DNA of 64,000 nucleotides from Chloroflexota bacterium (GTDB taxonomy: Bacteria > Chloroflexota > Dehalococcoidia > GIF9 > UBA5629): assembly GCA_016875875.1 (NCBI GenBank), contig VGOP01000002.1:186001-250000 (forward strand), written 5' to 3'. The notes under the pieces are model-generated. The model was not told where the DNA came from, did no database searches, and worked only from the letters and a program-made list of their open reading frames with translations. Both the position numbers and the translations under genes were made by a program. The number at the start of each line of letters is the position of its first letter. Positions within the stretch are counted from its first letter, which is position 1. Below are positions 22,137 to 31,049 of the stretch, in pieces.

Positions 22137-23345
22137 ATGGCTGGGTCTAAGGTGCACAGTAGCTCTGTGAGGCGTTATGACCTTGACTGGGTCAGGGTTC
22201 TGGCTATATTGGCGTTGTTCCTATTTCATTGCAGCAGGTTTTTTGACTTTGACCCCTGGCATTTGAAAAACGCTAAAACCGGTCTGGCCTTCGCGACTTA
22301 CAATCATTTCTTCAATTACTGGGGCATGCAGCCTCTTTTCCTGGTAGCTGGTGCTGCTGCCTGGTTTTCCCTCGGCGCTAGAAAGAAAGGACCTTTTATC
22401 AAGGAACGTGTCTTGAGGCTACTGGTCCCTCTAATTTTCGGCATGCTGCTAGTTGTGCCGCCACAAGTATACCTGGAACGGATATATGAGGGGCAGTTCA
22501 CTGGCTCGTTCTTTCAGTTCTACCCGCACTTTTTTGAAGGCACCTACTCGGGAAGTTATGCAGGGACGGGCAACCTCAGCTGGCATCACCTCTGGTTCCT
22601 CGCCTACCTGTTCACCTTCACGCTGTTAGCGTTGCCGCTTTTTCTATGGCTGCGCAAGCCAGCGGGCGAGAAGTTGATTTCAAAACTGGCTGATTCTGTA
22701 CGTAAGCGAGGAATCATATTCTTGTATGCCGTGCCCTTGTGGATTTTCCTTGCCGCGCTGCTGCCATTGTTTCCCGGCGGAGAACAAAATCTGGTGAAAG
22801 ATTGGGCATTCTTTCTCTACTACATTACTTTCTTTGTCTATGGCTGCCTTTTCTGCGCTGATGGCAGGTTCTGGCAGGCCATTGACCGCCACAAAGCGCT
22901 GGCACTTATCCTGGCGCTGATGATGACTGCAACAGACGCATATGTTGAACTATCAGAACGCGTACCGCCCCTTGGTTACTCGCCGGCGAGTATATTGTTC
23001 ACCTGTCTCCGGTGCTTTAATACCTGGTTCTGGATAATGGCTATCCTGGGCTATGCCCGCAGGTACTTATCTTTCACTAATCGTTTCCTGCAATACGGCA
23101 ATGAGGCGGTGCTGCCGTTTTATATACTGCACCAGACTGTGATAATCATCGTAGGCTACTATGTGATCCAGTGGGATATCAACATCTATCTCAAGTACCT
23201 TATCATCGCGGCGTTATCGTTCACGACGATTATGCTTCTCTACGAGTGTATAAAACGAACTAATGTCACCAGGTTCATCTTCGGGATGAGGTTGAAGAGG
23301 AAGCAGCCTAGTGCGGTGCCATCCACTATAGGCGGTAGCGACTGA
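22137..23345 (+). CDS. Acyltransferase family 3 membrane protein
   Basis: A 402-residue integral membrane protein of the Acyltransferase_3 (OafA/NodX) family, which O-acylates surface glycans or other extracellular molecules. The family start 'RRYDLDWVRVLAILALFLFHCSRFF' includes the conserved H of the first helix. 'KERVLRLLVPLIFGMLLVVPP' and 'LSWHHLWFLAYLFTFTLLALP' are the other signature segments. About ten hydrophobic helices are visible. It has a very short leader behind an extended -10 box and is not part of an operon. The acyl acceptor cannot be predicted. Confidence 0.9.
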   Translation: MAGSKVHSSSVRRYDLDWVRVLAILALFLFHCSRFFDFDPWHLKNAKTGLAFATYNHFFNYWGMQPLFLVAGAAAWFSLGARKKGPFIKERVLRLLVPLIFGMLLVVPPQVYLERIYEGQFTGSFFQFYPHFFEGTYSGSYAGTGNLSWHHLWFLAYLFTFTLLALPLFLWLRKPAGEKLISKLADSVRKRGIIFLYAVPLWIFLAALLPLFPGGEQNLVKDWAFFLYYITFFVYGCLFCADGRFWQAIDRHKALALILALMMTATDAYVELSERVPPLGYSPASILFTCLRCFNTWFWIMAILGYARRYLSFTNRFLQYGNEAVLPFYILHQTVIIIVGYYVIQWDINIYLKYLIIAALSFTTIMLLYECIKRTNVTRFIFGMRLKRKQPSAVPSTIGGSD

Positions 23346-23389
23346 ATTCTCGGACAGGTTCTGAAGGACTGTCCCTACATTTGTCCTTT

Positions 23390-23494
23390 GTCATCGCGAG
23401 GAGCCCTTCCCGTATGGGAAGGGCGACGTGGCGATCTAAGCAGAGGCAAACGTTGTTGCTGTGCGGGGATTGGCACGCTCCGCTCGCAATGACA
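23390..23494. repeat. Family B palindromic repeat
   Basis: GTCATCGCGAGGAGCCCTTC ... GACGTGGCGATCTAAGCAG ... TTGGCACGCTCCG ... CGCAATGAC. The spacer 'AAGCAGAGGCA' is shared with the copy at 63434. Confidence 0.85.
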
Positions 23495-23507
23495 GTTCTT
23501 TAAAATT

Positions 23508-23577
23508 GAGCGTTTTGAATTTGGAGCATTCGAATTTTGATATTGTTTAGGATTTAGTGCTTAGTATTTGGGATTTG
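23508..23577. repeat. Family D AT-rich repeat
   Basis: Contains TTCGAATTTTGATATTGTTT and GGATTTAGTGCTTAGTATTT, nearly identical to the copy at 63583. Confidence 0.7.
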
Positions 23578-24681
23578 CTATTGTGCGGGTGAGACTAAAG
23601 CCTTCTTAAGCTCTTGGGCTACCTGGAACGGGTCGCTGGAGATGATGCTGGCGGCGTAAAGCTCCATAGTACCGAAATCAGAGGAGCCATCCCACGGATA
23701 GCCGCGGTCAACTATTCGGGCGACGATGGGGAAGCCTTTCCATTCTTTGGGGAGAGAGTTAAGGGGTGGGGTGGCTATGCCCACGTTGAAGGCGGTTACA
23801 TGCATGCAATCACGGAAGCAGGCCAGGACCTCATAGAGCCTGTCTTTGAAGGAGTCGTTCAAGGCGGGTGAAAGGAGCATCATTTCTTTTTCCTTGATGG
23901 GGGTCAGGTAAGACAGGATTCGGATTCCGTCCTTCTCTAGAGCCAGGCCAAGGTTGAGATGAACTTGGTACAGGTCGTCGAAATAATTGGAGCCATTTTC
24001 GGCTTTGTAGCGAAGGGCGGCCTGGCGCAAGGCTTCGATTTTGGCGTAATGACAATCGTGGCTGAGCACCACCTGGGCATGGCCATGAGCCATACTCGCT
24101 CCGGCTTTCTTCAGTGCGTTCCACAGGAAGAAGTAGTACTTGGCCGAGGGGTCGAACTGGTGGGCTTTTTGTGCCCACTTCCAGCCGGTGTCCAGATAGT
24201 CGATAATCTCCTCTCTGGAGAACTTGAGCGGGTTAAAGTCTTTGAAGATTATCATGCCGTGGAGCCCGTCATATTTGGCGATATTGCTGGCGGTGATGCA
24301 GTACTTTCCTTTTATTCTGCCGAAAAGGTCTTCCGGGGTATCTTCCAGAGGTTTGCTTAGCGGGTCGTCTTTGGCTTTATCCAGAATATTGGCTTCGACT
24401 CTAAGCCTGTCTTCATACTGCCGTGGACGCAGGGCTCGCAGTGAGTTGAATATGGCGCCTTCAAAGGTGACCAAGTTGGTTACCTTGATGATTTTCTGCT
24501 CGGTTACCCTATCCACCGAACCGAACTGCTGCTCAATCCAGGGGAGCATGGTGGCAGGTGGCTTGAGGCAGCCCTTAGCAGTCGAAACCGAGAATATGCG
24601 TTGGAAAAGCCTTTTTGCTTTCTGGGGCAGAGCCTCGACCAGAGTATCGAGGTCAACAATAGTTTGGCTGGCTGGGTTCAC
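23578..24681 (-). CDS. HIT/GalT-superfamily nucleotidyltransferase-like protein
   Basis: A 367-residue protein with the histidine-triad-like motif 'GASMAHGHAQVVLSHDCHYAK' (H-G-H-A-Q), typical of galactose-1-phosphate uridylyltransferase and Ap4A phosphorylase relatives. Those enzymes transfer nucleotidyl groups through a phosphohistidine. The upstream 'YFFLWNALKKAG' and the 'GLHGMIIFKDFNPLKFSREEI' segment also fit. It starts at GTG 24681, overlapping the preceding small gene by 29 nt. The substrate is unknown; the sequence is too divergent to call GalT itself. Confidence 0.8.
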   Translation of the reverse strand: MNPASQTIVDLDTLVEALPQKAKRLFQRIFSVSTAKGCLKPPATMLPWIEQQFGSVDRVTEQKIIKVTNLVTFEGAIFNSLRALRPRQYEDRLRVEANILDKAKDDPLSKPLEDTPEDLFGRIKGKYCITASNIAKYDGLHGMIIFKDFNPLKFSREEIIDYLDTGWKWAQKAHQFDPSAKYYFFLWNALKKAGASMAHGHAQVVLSHDCHYAKIEALRQAALRYKAENGSNYFDDLYQVHLNLGLALEKDGIRILSYLTPIKEKEMMLLSPALNDSFKDRLYEVLACFRDCMHVTAFNVGIATPPLNSLPKEWKGFPIVARIVDRGYPWDGSSDFGTMELYAASIISSDPFQVAQELKKALVSPAQ

Positions 24682-24976
24682 AGCTTGCCTCTAATGCATT
24701 GATATACTCTTGTAATAAGTCGGTGGCTTGAGCCGTATTACCATTTTCCAATGCCGACAGGGTGTTTTCCAGTATGCTTACTTCACGGGTGAGATGTGCC
24801 GATATATTGCATAGAGAGCCGCAGCAGGGCGTCATCCCTTCAGACCGCCACAGGAGAGCCTCTTTTATCTCCAGCATTTTTTTCACATCTTTAATAGCCT
24901 GTTTTATTTTCTTAGGGTCAGCCACCTTCTGCTTGGTAGCACTGACACTATCTTTATCGATTATCATCATTTCCAT
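24653..24976 (-). CDS. Small Cys-containing hypothetical protein
   Basis: A 107-residue soluble protein with a strong GGAGGTGAA site before its ATG. It is mostly helical and charged. Cys occur in 'GMTPCCGSLCNISAH', in 'ALEASCEPS' and at the extreme C-terminus. The 3' end overlaps the GalT-like gene by 29 nt, which suggests translational coupling and a common job. No family is recognised; the CC-x3-C-x4-H cluster could bind metal. Confidence 0.7.
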   Translation of the reverse strand: MEMMIIDKDSVSATKQKVADPKKIKQAIKDVKKMLEIKEALLWRSEGMTPCCGSLCNISAHLTREVSILENTLSALENGNTAQATDLLQEYINALEASCEPSQPNYC

Positions 24977-25038
24977 TTCACCTCCAAACTATTCACCTCT
25001 GTGGACTAAACATGTAGCTTCCTCGTGTCTTTAACTCT

Positions 25039-25096
25039 GTAGGGACAGACCTTCAGGTCTGTCCGTTGCGGACAGGTCTAAAGACCTGTCCCTACA
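25039..25096. repeat. Family A (REP-like) palindrome downstream of RAYT
   Basis: A complete copy: GTAGGGACAGACCTTCAGG, GTCTGTCCGTTGCGGACAGG and TAAAGACCTGTCCCTACA. Confidence 0.88.
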
Positions 25097-25112
25097 TTAT
25101 GCACTCTGCTTG

Positions 25113-25595
25113 TTAAGTCTGTCTACTCGCCACGTTTGTATCGAAAACGAAAGAACCAGAAAAGGCGTAGCTCCGATAGTCATCCACCAGCCCTGCGCGC
25201 ACCGGATTATTCAGTATATATAAAGCCACCTCTTCAAGTGCCTCTTCTTTTCTCAGAACATGGTCATAATAACTCCTGTGCCAAAGAGGGCTATTACATG
25301 TCCTCCTAAATTTAAAGCTGGTCTCTTGTTTAAATGTTTTCATAAACGTGTGTAAAGAGGATTTATCCTCTCCTAATAGTAAAAGGTGAAGGTGGTCAGG
25401 CATAAAACAGTAGGCGTAAATAGTGAAGCTATTCTGCGTACCCAAACGTTTCAATAAGGGCATAACAGTGTCAATGACTGCCTTTTCTTTGAAATATGGT
25501 CTTTTTTGATAGGTTGAACAAGTGACGAAATATGCATAAGGCCCTGAATAATCGAAGCTGCACAGCCTTGGTGAACTCTTTCGTTGCTTTAGCAT
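25113..25595 (-). mobile_element. RAYT: REP-associated Y1 (IS200-like) transposase
   Basis: A 160-residue single-strand transposase. It has the HUH pair in 'FMPDHLHLLLLGE' (H-x-H), the catalytic Tyr region 'WHRSYYDHVLRKEE' and the C-terminal 'YILNNPVRAGLVDDY' typical of REP-associated tyrosine transposases. Complete family A palindromes lie on both sides (25039-25096 and 25607-25717), and such REP hairpins are the known substrates of RAYTs. A paralogue differing at scattered positions lies at 39688-40167. The frame is intact, so it may be active. Confidence 0.92.
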
Positions 25596-25606
25596 TCCTC
25601 CCCGTT

Positions 25607-25717
25607 TTGCGGACAGGTCTAAAAACCTGCCCCTACATTCGCCATGTTATCAATTCTGTAGGGATAGACCTTCAGGTCTGTCCGTTGCGGACAGGCCTTA
25701 AAGACCTGCCCTCTACA
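25607..25717. repeat. Two family A palindromes upstream of RAYT
   Basis: A partial copy (25607-25637, TTGCGGACAGGTCTAAAAAC onward) and a full copy (25657-25717) in tandem, on the opposite side of the RAYT from 25039-25096. Confidence 0.85.
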
Positions 25718-25733
25718 TTATGTGTCCGTCGTC

Positions 25734-27266
25734 TTAGTGCTTGAAATGGCGTATACCGGTGAGCACCATAGCCATATTATACTTATCGGCCGTGGCGATT
25801 ACCTCTTTGTCTCTTACTGAGCCGCCGGTTTGGATTACGGCAGTTGCTCCGCCCTGTGCTGCCACCTCAACGGTGTCAGGGAATGGAATCATGGCATCGG
25901 AGGCGAGGACACTGCCTTTGGCGGCATCACCAGCCCTCTTCAGAGACAACTCGACGCTAACTACCCTGTTGGGTTGCCCTGTGCCCATGCCGAGCAGCGT
26001 GTTGTCTTTAGCCAGGACGATACCATTCGACTTTATGTGTTTCACCGCTTTCCAGGCGAAGAGAAGGTCGCGCATTTCAGCCTTGGTTGGCTCGCGCTTG
26101 GATACCGTCTTGGGCTTAAATTCTTCCTCGGTGTAATAGTCCTGCTCTTGCACCAGGAAACCGCCGCCGATAGGGCGCAGGTCGATGTTCCCGGTTTTGC
26201 CTTGATGTGTCTGTATGGGCAACGAGAGTAGACGCATGTTCTTCTTGCGTTTAAAGATTTCAAGGGCTTCGTCACTGTAGCCTGGGGCTATGATGCAGTC
26301 GTAATGAGTTTTATCAATTTCGGCAGCTAGGGCGAGGTCAATGGGGCGGTTACAGGCAACGATGCCGCCGAATGCGGATACCGGGTCACCGGCAAGAGCT
26401 CTCTTGTAGGCTTCGATAAGGTCTTTGTTGCTACAAAGCCCGCAGGCGTTGTTGTGCTTGATTATGGCTATGGTGGGATCGTTGAAGTCGCAGGCAGTGC
26501 TCCAGGCGGCCTCAAGGTCGAGGAAATTATTGAAGGATAGTTCCGGGCCGCTGAGCAGCTTGACCGATGTCATGCCCGTAGGCTTCTGCTTTATGGATTG
26601 CTCGGTGTAGAGGGCAGCTTTTTGGTGGGGATTTTCCCCATAGCGCAGGTCATAGAGCTTCTTCATGGCTATGGTCATGTCTTGTGGGAAGGTCTCTTCG
26701 TCTCGGAGATACTGGGAGATGGCAGTGTCATACATGGCAACGTGCTGGAAAGCTTTTTGAGCCAGCCTTTTCCGCTCTTTCTGGTCCACCTTGCCCTGGC
26801 GCAGCTTGTCGAGGATAACGTCATAGTCTTCAGGGTCGACGATTACCAGGACAGATGGGAAGTTCTTGGCGGCGGCACGGATCATCGTCGGCCCGCCGAT
26901 GTCTATATTCTCAAGTGCCTCCTCAAGGGAGACATTTGCTTTGGTCACTGTCTGGACAAAGGGATATAGGTTGACCACTACCATATCTATAGTTTGAATC
27001 TTGTTCTTTGCCAGCTCGTCCATGTGCTGGGGAAAGTCACGCCTGGCTAAGATGCCACCGTGGACTACCGGGTGAAGGGTTTTCACCCGACCATCTAAAA
27101 TCTCAGGGAAACCGGTTAGCTCTGAGATGCTGTGGACCTTTATGCCCTCGGCATCAATAGCCTTTTTAGTGCCACCGGTGCTGAAGATTTCGACATCTAA
27201 ATCTTTTAGTTTTTGGACAAAATCGACCAGTCCTGATTTGTCGGATACGCTGACAATAGCGCGCAA
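25734..27266 (-). CDS. purH: Bifunctional AICAR transformylase / IMP cyclohydrolase
   Basis: A 510-residue PurH, which catalyses the last two steps of purine synthesis (AICAR to FAICAR to IMP). The N-terminal MGS-like cyclohydrolase domain starts 'VSVSDKSGLVDFVQKL' with 'STGGTKKAI'. The transformylase domain shows 'LRYGENPHQKAALY', 'IIKHNNACGLC' (K-H) and 'IPFPDTVEVAAQGGATAVIQ'. The start codon is TTG 27266, preceded by a strong TAAGGAGGTTAAC site. It lies 10 nt after purM. Length is normal. Confidence 0.97.
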   Translation of the reverse strand: MRAIVSVSDKSGLVDFVQKLKDLDVEIFSTGGTKKAIDAEGIKVHSISELTGFPEILDGRVKTLHPVVHGGILARRDFPQHMDELAKNKIQTIDMVVVNLYPFVQTVTKANVSLEEALENIDIGGPTMIRAAAKNFPSVLVIVDPEDYDVILDKLRQGKVDQKERKRLAQKAFQHVAMYDTAISQYLRDEETFPQDMTIAMKKLYDLRYGENPHQKAALYTEQSIKQKPTGMTSVKLLSGPELSFNNFLDLEAAWSTACDFNDPTIAIIKHNNACGLCSNKDLIEAYKRALAGDPVSAFGGIVACNRPIDLALAAEIDKTHYDCIIAPGYSDEALEIFKRKKNMRLLSLPIQTHQGKTGNIDLRPIGGGFLVQEQDYYTEEEFKPKTVSKREPTKAEMRDLLFAWKAVKHIKSNGIVLAKDNTLLGMGTGQPNRVVSVELSLKRAGDAAKGSVLASDAMIPFPDTVEVAAQGGATAVIQTGGSVRDKEVIATADKYNMAMVLTGIRHFKH

Positions 27267-27276
27267 GTTAACCTCC

Positions 27277-28302
27277 TTAGGAAATGATTATTTTTTGGCT
27301 ATTTGTGGACTTGATAACTTTACCAATTTTTTGGGTTTCAGGCAAGGCAGTGGCGAGTTCGGCTACTTGTTCTGGCGAGCAAATAATGACCATGCCTATT
27401 CCCATATTAAAGACCTGGTACATCTCGACTTCTTTTATTTTGCCCCGCTCTTGAATGAGCTTGAAGATGGGCGGAACAGGCCAGGAATCCTTGCTGATTT
27501 GGGCAGCTATGCCCTGGGGTAAGATTCTGGGGATATTTCCTTCGAATCCCCCGCCGGTAATATGAGCCAGACCTTTAACCATCGGCAAAACTGACTTCAG
27601 CTCTGAATAGTAGCATCGGTGCGGCTGGAGAAGCTCCTCGCCGAGATTCCGTTTCAGTTCGGGGTACAAGACCTGCAACGAAGACGGGTTGCGGTCTATA
27701 TCGAAGACCTTACGCACCAGCGAATAGCCATTAGTATGCAGCCCGCTGGAAGGCAAACCGAGGATAATATCACCGGAAGTGATGAAATTGCCATTGAGTA
27801 TGTTTGCCTTTTCCACCACCCCAACGATGAAGCCGACGAGGTCATAGTCATCGCCCTGGTATATTCCCGGCATCTCGGCGGTTTCACCGCCGATGAGGGC
27901 GCAGGCGACGTTTTTACAGGCCTGGGCTATGCCGCTGACGATGCTTTCCACTCTTTCTGGCAGTAGTTTGCCCATAGCGATATAGTCGAGAAAGAAAAGC
28001 GGATTGGCACCGCAGGTGAGTATGTCATTAACGCAGTGGTTTACTAAATCGAAGCCGATGGTGTTGTGCTTATTCAAAAACGAGGCGATTTTGAGCTTGG
28101 TGCCCACGCCGTCGACGCTGGAAACTAATACCGGCTCGGCGTAGTCCTTTAATTGGAACATGCCGCCGAATAAGCCGATATCGGTTAAGACTTCGGGTCT
28201 GGAAGTAGACCGAGCCAGTCGCTTAATCAGCTCTTTGGCTTTATCGGCGGCTTTGATATCAACGCCGGCCTGGGCGTAAGCCTCACGATCCGCCGAGTTC
28301 AC
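27277..28302 (-). CDS. purM: Phosphoribosylformylglycinamidine cyclo-ligase
   Basis: A 341-residue AIR synthetase of the PurM/SelD fold. Motifs include 'EPVLVSSVDGVGTKLKIA', 'NDILTCGANPLFFLDYIAMG', 'LIGGETAEMPGIYQ' and 'HITGGGFEGNIPRILP'. It converts FGAM to AIR with ATP. Translation starts at GTG 28302, overlapping the end of purF by 20 nt, so the two are probably translationally coupled. Confidence 0.97.
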   Translation of the reverse strand: MNSADREAYAQAGVDIKAADKAKELIKRLARSTSRPEVLTDIGLFGGMFQLKDYAEPVLVSSVDGVGTKLKIASFLNKHNTIGFDLVNHCVNDILTCGANPLFFLDYIAMGKLLPERVESIVSGIAQACKNVACALIGGETAEMPGIYQGDDYDLVGFIVGVVEKANILNGNFITSGDIILGLPSSGLHTNGYSLVRKVFDIDRNPSSLQVLYPELKRNLGEELLQPHRCYYSELKSVLPMVKGLAHITGGGFEGNIPRILPQGIAAQISKDSWPVPPIFKLIQERGKIKEVEMYQVFNMGIGMVIICSPEQVAELATALPETQKIGKVIKSTNSQKIIIS

Positions 28303-29698
28303 TCAAGCTCCCTGAAGGTATGGCTTCTAGTGCCAGTTTGTCCATCTCCAGCTGAACCGGTATGGGGTATTCGCCGGTGAAGCAAGCCAGGCAGAATATA
28401 TCTTTAGGCAGATCTACCGACTCGATTAAGCCGTCGATGCTTATATAACCGAGGGAATCAGCTCCAATGACGTCTCTGATTTCAGGTATGGTCTTCTGGG
28501 CAGCGATAAGCTCCCATCTGGTTGCCATATCCACGCCGAAGAAGCAGGGGTGACGTATGGGTGGGGAGCAGATGCGCAGGTGTACCTCTCTGGCGCCAGC
28601 TCGCTTGAGCATAGCGACTACCTTAGGAGTGGTGGTGCCGCGGACGATGCTATCATCAACGACTATCAGCCTTTTCCCGACGATTGTTTCAGACAGTGGA
28701 TTGAACTTCAGCTTAACGCCGAGGTCTCGCAGTCTCTGGTCAGGCTCGATGAAAGTGCGTCCCACATAGCGGTTCTTGATTAGGCCCTCGCAGTAGGGAA
28801 TGCCCGAAGCTGTGGCATAACCGATGCCAGCAGCGGTAGCCGAGTCAGGAACACCCATCACCAAATCAGCCTCAATAGGATATTCTCGAGCCAGTATTCT
28901 GCCCATGGCTTGCCGTACTGGATAAAGAAGCTTGCCCTGGATAATGCTGTCGGGACGGGCGAAGTAGATATACTCGAAGATACATAAGGCTTTTCGGGTG
29001 CTCTCTTCGGTAAAACTCTTGACCCCATTTTTATTTATGACCACTATTTCGCCAGGTTCTACTTCCCTGATAAATTGAGCTCCAACATGGCCGAGGGCGC
29101 AGCTTTCTGAGGCAATTACCCAGCCGCCATCGATAGTCCCAAGACAAAGCGGCCGTACTCCCATAGGGTCGCGAACTCCAATCAGCTTATCTTTAGTCAA
29201 AATTACCACAGAATAGGCTCCTTGCAGCCGGCGCATAGCATACCTTATCCTGTCTACAGGATTCCTTTCTGTGGAGGACATGACGAGATTGGCTATAATT
29301 TCAGAATCGGTGGTGGTAGCGAAAGTGTATCCCAGATGACAGAGCTCGTCGCGGAGGAATTTGGCATTAACTATGTTGCCGTTGTGGGCTAAAGCTATGG
29401 TTGTCGAGTTTGCTTCAATCAGTATGGGTTGGGCGTTGCTGGCGCGGCTTGAGCCGGTGGTGGAGTAACGAGTGTGACCTATAGCTATATGACCCTGGAG
29501 TTGGGCTAGCTCGTCCTCGGTAAACGCCTGGGAAACAAGTCCCATTGAGGTGTGGAGGCAGATTTTCTTTCCGTCGGCGGTGGCGATACCGGCGCTTTCC
29601 TGACCACGATGCTGGAGGGCATAAAGGCCAAAAAAGGTAATTCGGGCTACATCTACTCCAGGAGCATAGATGCCGAATATACCGCAGCTTTCATGCAT
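28283..29698 (-). CDS. purF: Amidophosphoribosyltransferase
   Basis: A 471-residue enzyme for the first committed step of purine synthesis (PRPP plus glutamine to phosphoribosylamine). The N-terminal glutaminase begins after a short propeptide MHES with the nucleophile Cys5 ('CGIFGIYAPG'), then 'ALQHRGQESAGIAT' and 'GHTRYSTTGSS'. The PRTase domain holds the PRPP loop 'LIVVDDSIVRGTTTPKVV', and 'FCLACFTGEYPIP' near the end carries Cys of a probable Fe-S cluster as in the Bacillus type. First of the purF-purM-purH set, with an alpha/beta hydrolase gene 33 nt upstream. Confidence 0.97.
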   Translation of the reverse strand: MHESCGIFGIYAPGVDVARITFFGLYALQHRGQESAGIATADGKKICLHTSMGLVSQAFTEDELAQLQGHIAIGHTRYSTTGSSRASNAQPILIEANSTTIALAHNGNIVNAKFLRDELCHLGYTFATTTDSEIIANLVMSSTERNPVDRIRYAMRRLQGAYSVVILTKDKLIGVRDPMGVRPLCLGTIDGGWVIASESCALGHVGAQFIREVEPGEIVVINKNGVKSFTEESTRKALCIFEYIYFARPDSIIQGKLLYPVRQAMGRILAREYPIEADLVMGVPDSATAAGIGYATASGIPYCEGLIKNRYVGRTFIEPDQRLRDLGVKLKFNPLSETIVGKRLIVVDDSIVRGTTTPKVVAMLKRAGAREVHLRICSPPIRHPCFFGVDMATRWELIAAQKTIPEIRDVIGADSLGYISIDGLIESVDLPKDIFCLACFTGEYPIPVQLEMDKLALEAIPSGSLSELGGS

Positions 29699-29731
29699 AG
29701 CTAAACTTGCATCTTAATTATAAGCCTTTTC

Positions 29732-30520
29732 CTATGTAGAGGTCAATTTGGTGGTTGCTCTTAGCCAGTCCAGGGCGGTGGTTACGGCTTTTTCTTCTAG
29801 GCGCAATTTGTGCCCGGCGCCAGGAATTATTACCATCTCTTTAGGCTGGCCGGCTTCTTTATAGAGCTTGTAGGCGTGTTCTATTGGCACCAGGTCGTCT
29901 TTATCGCCGTGAATCAGGAGCAGGGGGTGGGGAGAGATTCTGTCTATCCAGCGGAGCGGCGAGACTGTGTTGAAGCCATGAAGCCATTCATCGGCCGAGG
30001 GCGGAAAGTCTTTATCTCTTATCAGCCCGATGTTGCGGAAGTGGTTAATGGTAGCCTTAGCGCGCTGTTTATCAGTCAAGAAATTGAATTCAGCCGGGCA
30101 GGCGAGGGTTACCACAGAAGATACCCTGTGGTCATTGGCGGCGACATAAACGCTCACAGCAGCACCACCACTGGAACCGAGGAGGCAGAGGCGTGACTTG
30201 TCCACTTCCTGTATGCCGGCTAGATAGTCGATGGCAGCCTTTAAATCTCGTGTCCAGCCCAGCATGTCCAGATTGCCCTGAGCCGGGCCTGCTCCCCGGA
30301 AGTTGAAAATCAGGGTGATAAAGCCGGCAGCGCAGAACCTTTCGGCTAACCCTGGATAGCCTCCGTCATCGCTTGAGCTGGGCTTTCCGGAGGGGATGCC
30401 GTGGCAAAGGCACAGGGCTGGGCAAGGCCGTTTGGTGGTTTCTGGGAAATAGACCTCACCGGGAAGGCGAAGGTTGTCCACTGTGAGCGTGAAGTTCTTT
30501 TTCTTTTTTTCTCCTGTCAT
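29732..30520 (-). CDS. Alpha/beta hydrolase
   Basis: A 262-residue soluble alpha/beta hydrolase. It has the oxyanion segment 'LCHGIPSGKP', the nucleophile elbow 'LLGSSGGAAVSVYVA' (G-S-S-G-G), a late acid in 'LLIHGDKDDLVPIEHAY' and a catalytic His in 'IIPGAGHKLRLEE'. The dienelactone-hydrolase/acyl-esterase group is closest. ATG 30520 is chosen over an upstream GTG at 30535 because it follows AGAGG and starts after the family B repeat end; both starts lie in repeat-derived DNA (TCATTGCGAG). It is encoded directly upstream of purF; a link to purine synthesis is not apparent. Confidence 0.85.
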   Translation of the reverse strand: MTGEKKKKNFTLTVDNLRLPGEVYFPETTKRPCPALCLCHGIPSGKPSSSDDGGYPGLAERFCAAGFITLIFNFRGAGPAQGNLDMLGWTRDLKAAIDYLAGIQEVDKSRLCLLGSSGGAAVSVYVAANDHRVSSVVTLACPAEFNFLTDKQRAKATINHFRNIGLIRDKDFPPSADEWLHGFNTVSPLRWIDRISPHPLLLIHGDKDDLVPIEHAYKLYKEAGQPKEMVIIPGAGHKLRLEEKAVTTALDWLRATTKLTST

Positions 30521-30539
30521 TGCGAGCCTCTTCACTCAT

Positions 30540-30630
30540 GTCATTGCGAGCGAAGCGTGGCAATCTCTGCTTGGCAACCACGTCTGCCTTTTAATGAGAT
30601 CGCCACGTCGCTACACGCCTCGCGATGACA
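30540..30630. repeat. Family B palindromic repeat, complete copy
   Basis: GTCATTGCGAGCGAAGCGTG, GCAATCTCTGCTTGG, then GAGATCGCCACGTCGC and CTCGCGATGACA. Oriented opposite to the copies at 17362 and 63434. Confidence 0.85.
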
Positions 30631-30642
30631 AACAAGAAATGC

Positions 30643-30669
30643 TATTGCGAGCGAAGCGTGGCAATCTCT
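30643..30669. repeat. Family B left half flanking the GIY-YIG pseudogene
   Basis: ATTGCGAGCGAAGCGTGGCA followed by ATCTCTC, ending at the stop codon of the GIY-YIG remnant. Confidence 0.75.
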
Positions 30670-30955
30670 CACAAATCATCATATAGGTCCTGCCACTTAT
30701 TGTTTATATTGCAAATCAGGTCTATCTTCTTCTGTCTTGAGCCACCTTTGATTTGCTTTTCCCTGGAAATGGCAGCTTTTACATCATCACAGGCCTCGAA
30801 GTATACTAGCTTAGTCACATTGTATCTTTTGGTGAAGCCTTCTATCAATTTCTCCTTATGCTCATAAACTCTCTTTTTAAGGTCATTTGTAACACCTGTA
30901 ATAGCACTCTGTTACTATTGTTTGTCATTATATAGACATAATACTGCTTATGCAT
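30669..30955 (-). pseudogene. Frameshifted small GIY-YIG endonuclease
   Basis: On the minus strand, ATG 30955 opens 'MHKQYYVYIMTNNSNRVL', a typical small GIY-YIG nuclease start. After a frame change near 30900 the family continues as 'ITGVTNDLKKRVYEHKEKL' and then 'TKRYNVTKLVYFEACDDV', 'AISREKQIKGGSRQKKIDL' and a TGA at 30669-30671. The distance from ATG to stop is not a multiple of three, so one base is lost or two are gained at the 'LYTGVTN' position. The remnant lies exactly between a left half (30643-30669) and a right half (30971-31001) of repeat family B. Confidence 0.82.
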
Positions 30956-30970
30956 TTTCGTCTCTGTTCA

Positions 30971-31001
30971 GATCGCCACGTCGCTACGCTCCTCGCGATG
31001 A
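30971..31001. repeat. Family B right half flanking the GIY-YIG pseudogene
   Basis: GATCGCCACGTCGCTACGCT followed by CCTCGCGATGA; together with 30643-30669 it makes one full family B unit split by the nuclease gene. Confidence 0.75.
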
Positions 31002-31049
31002 CACAAAGAAGGAAGCTCTTCGTGATGATAAGTAAACGTAACTCTTATG

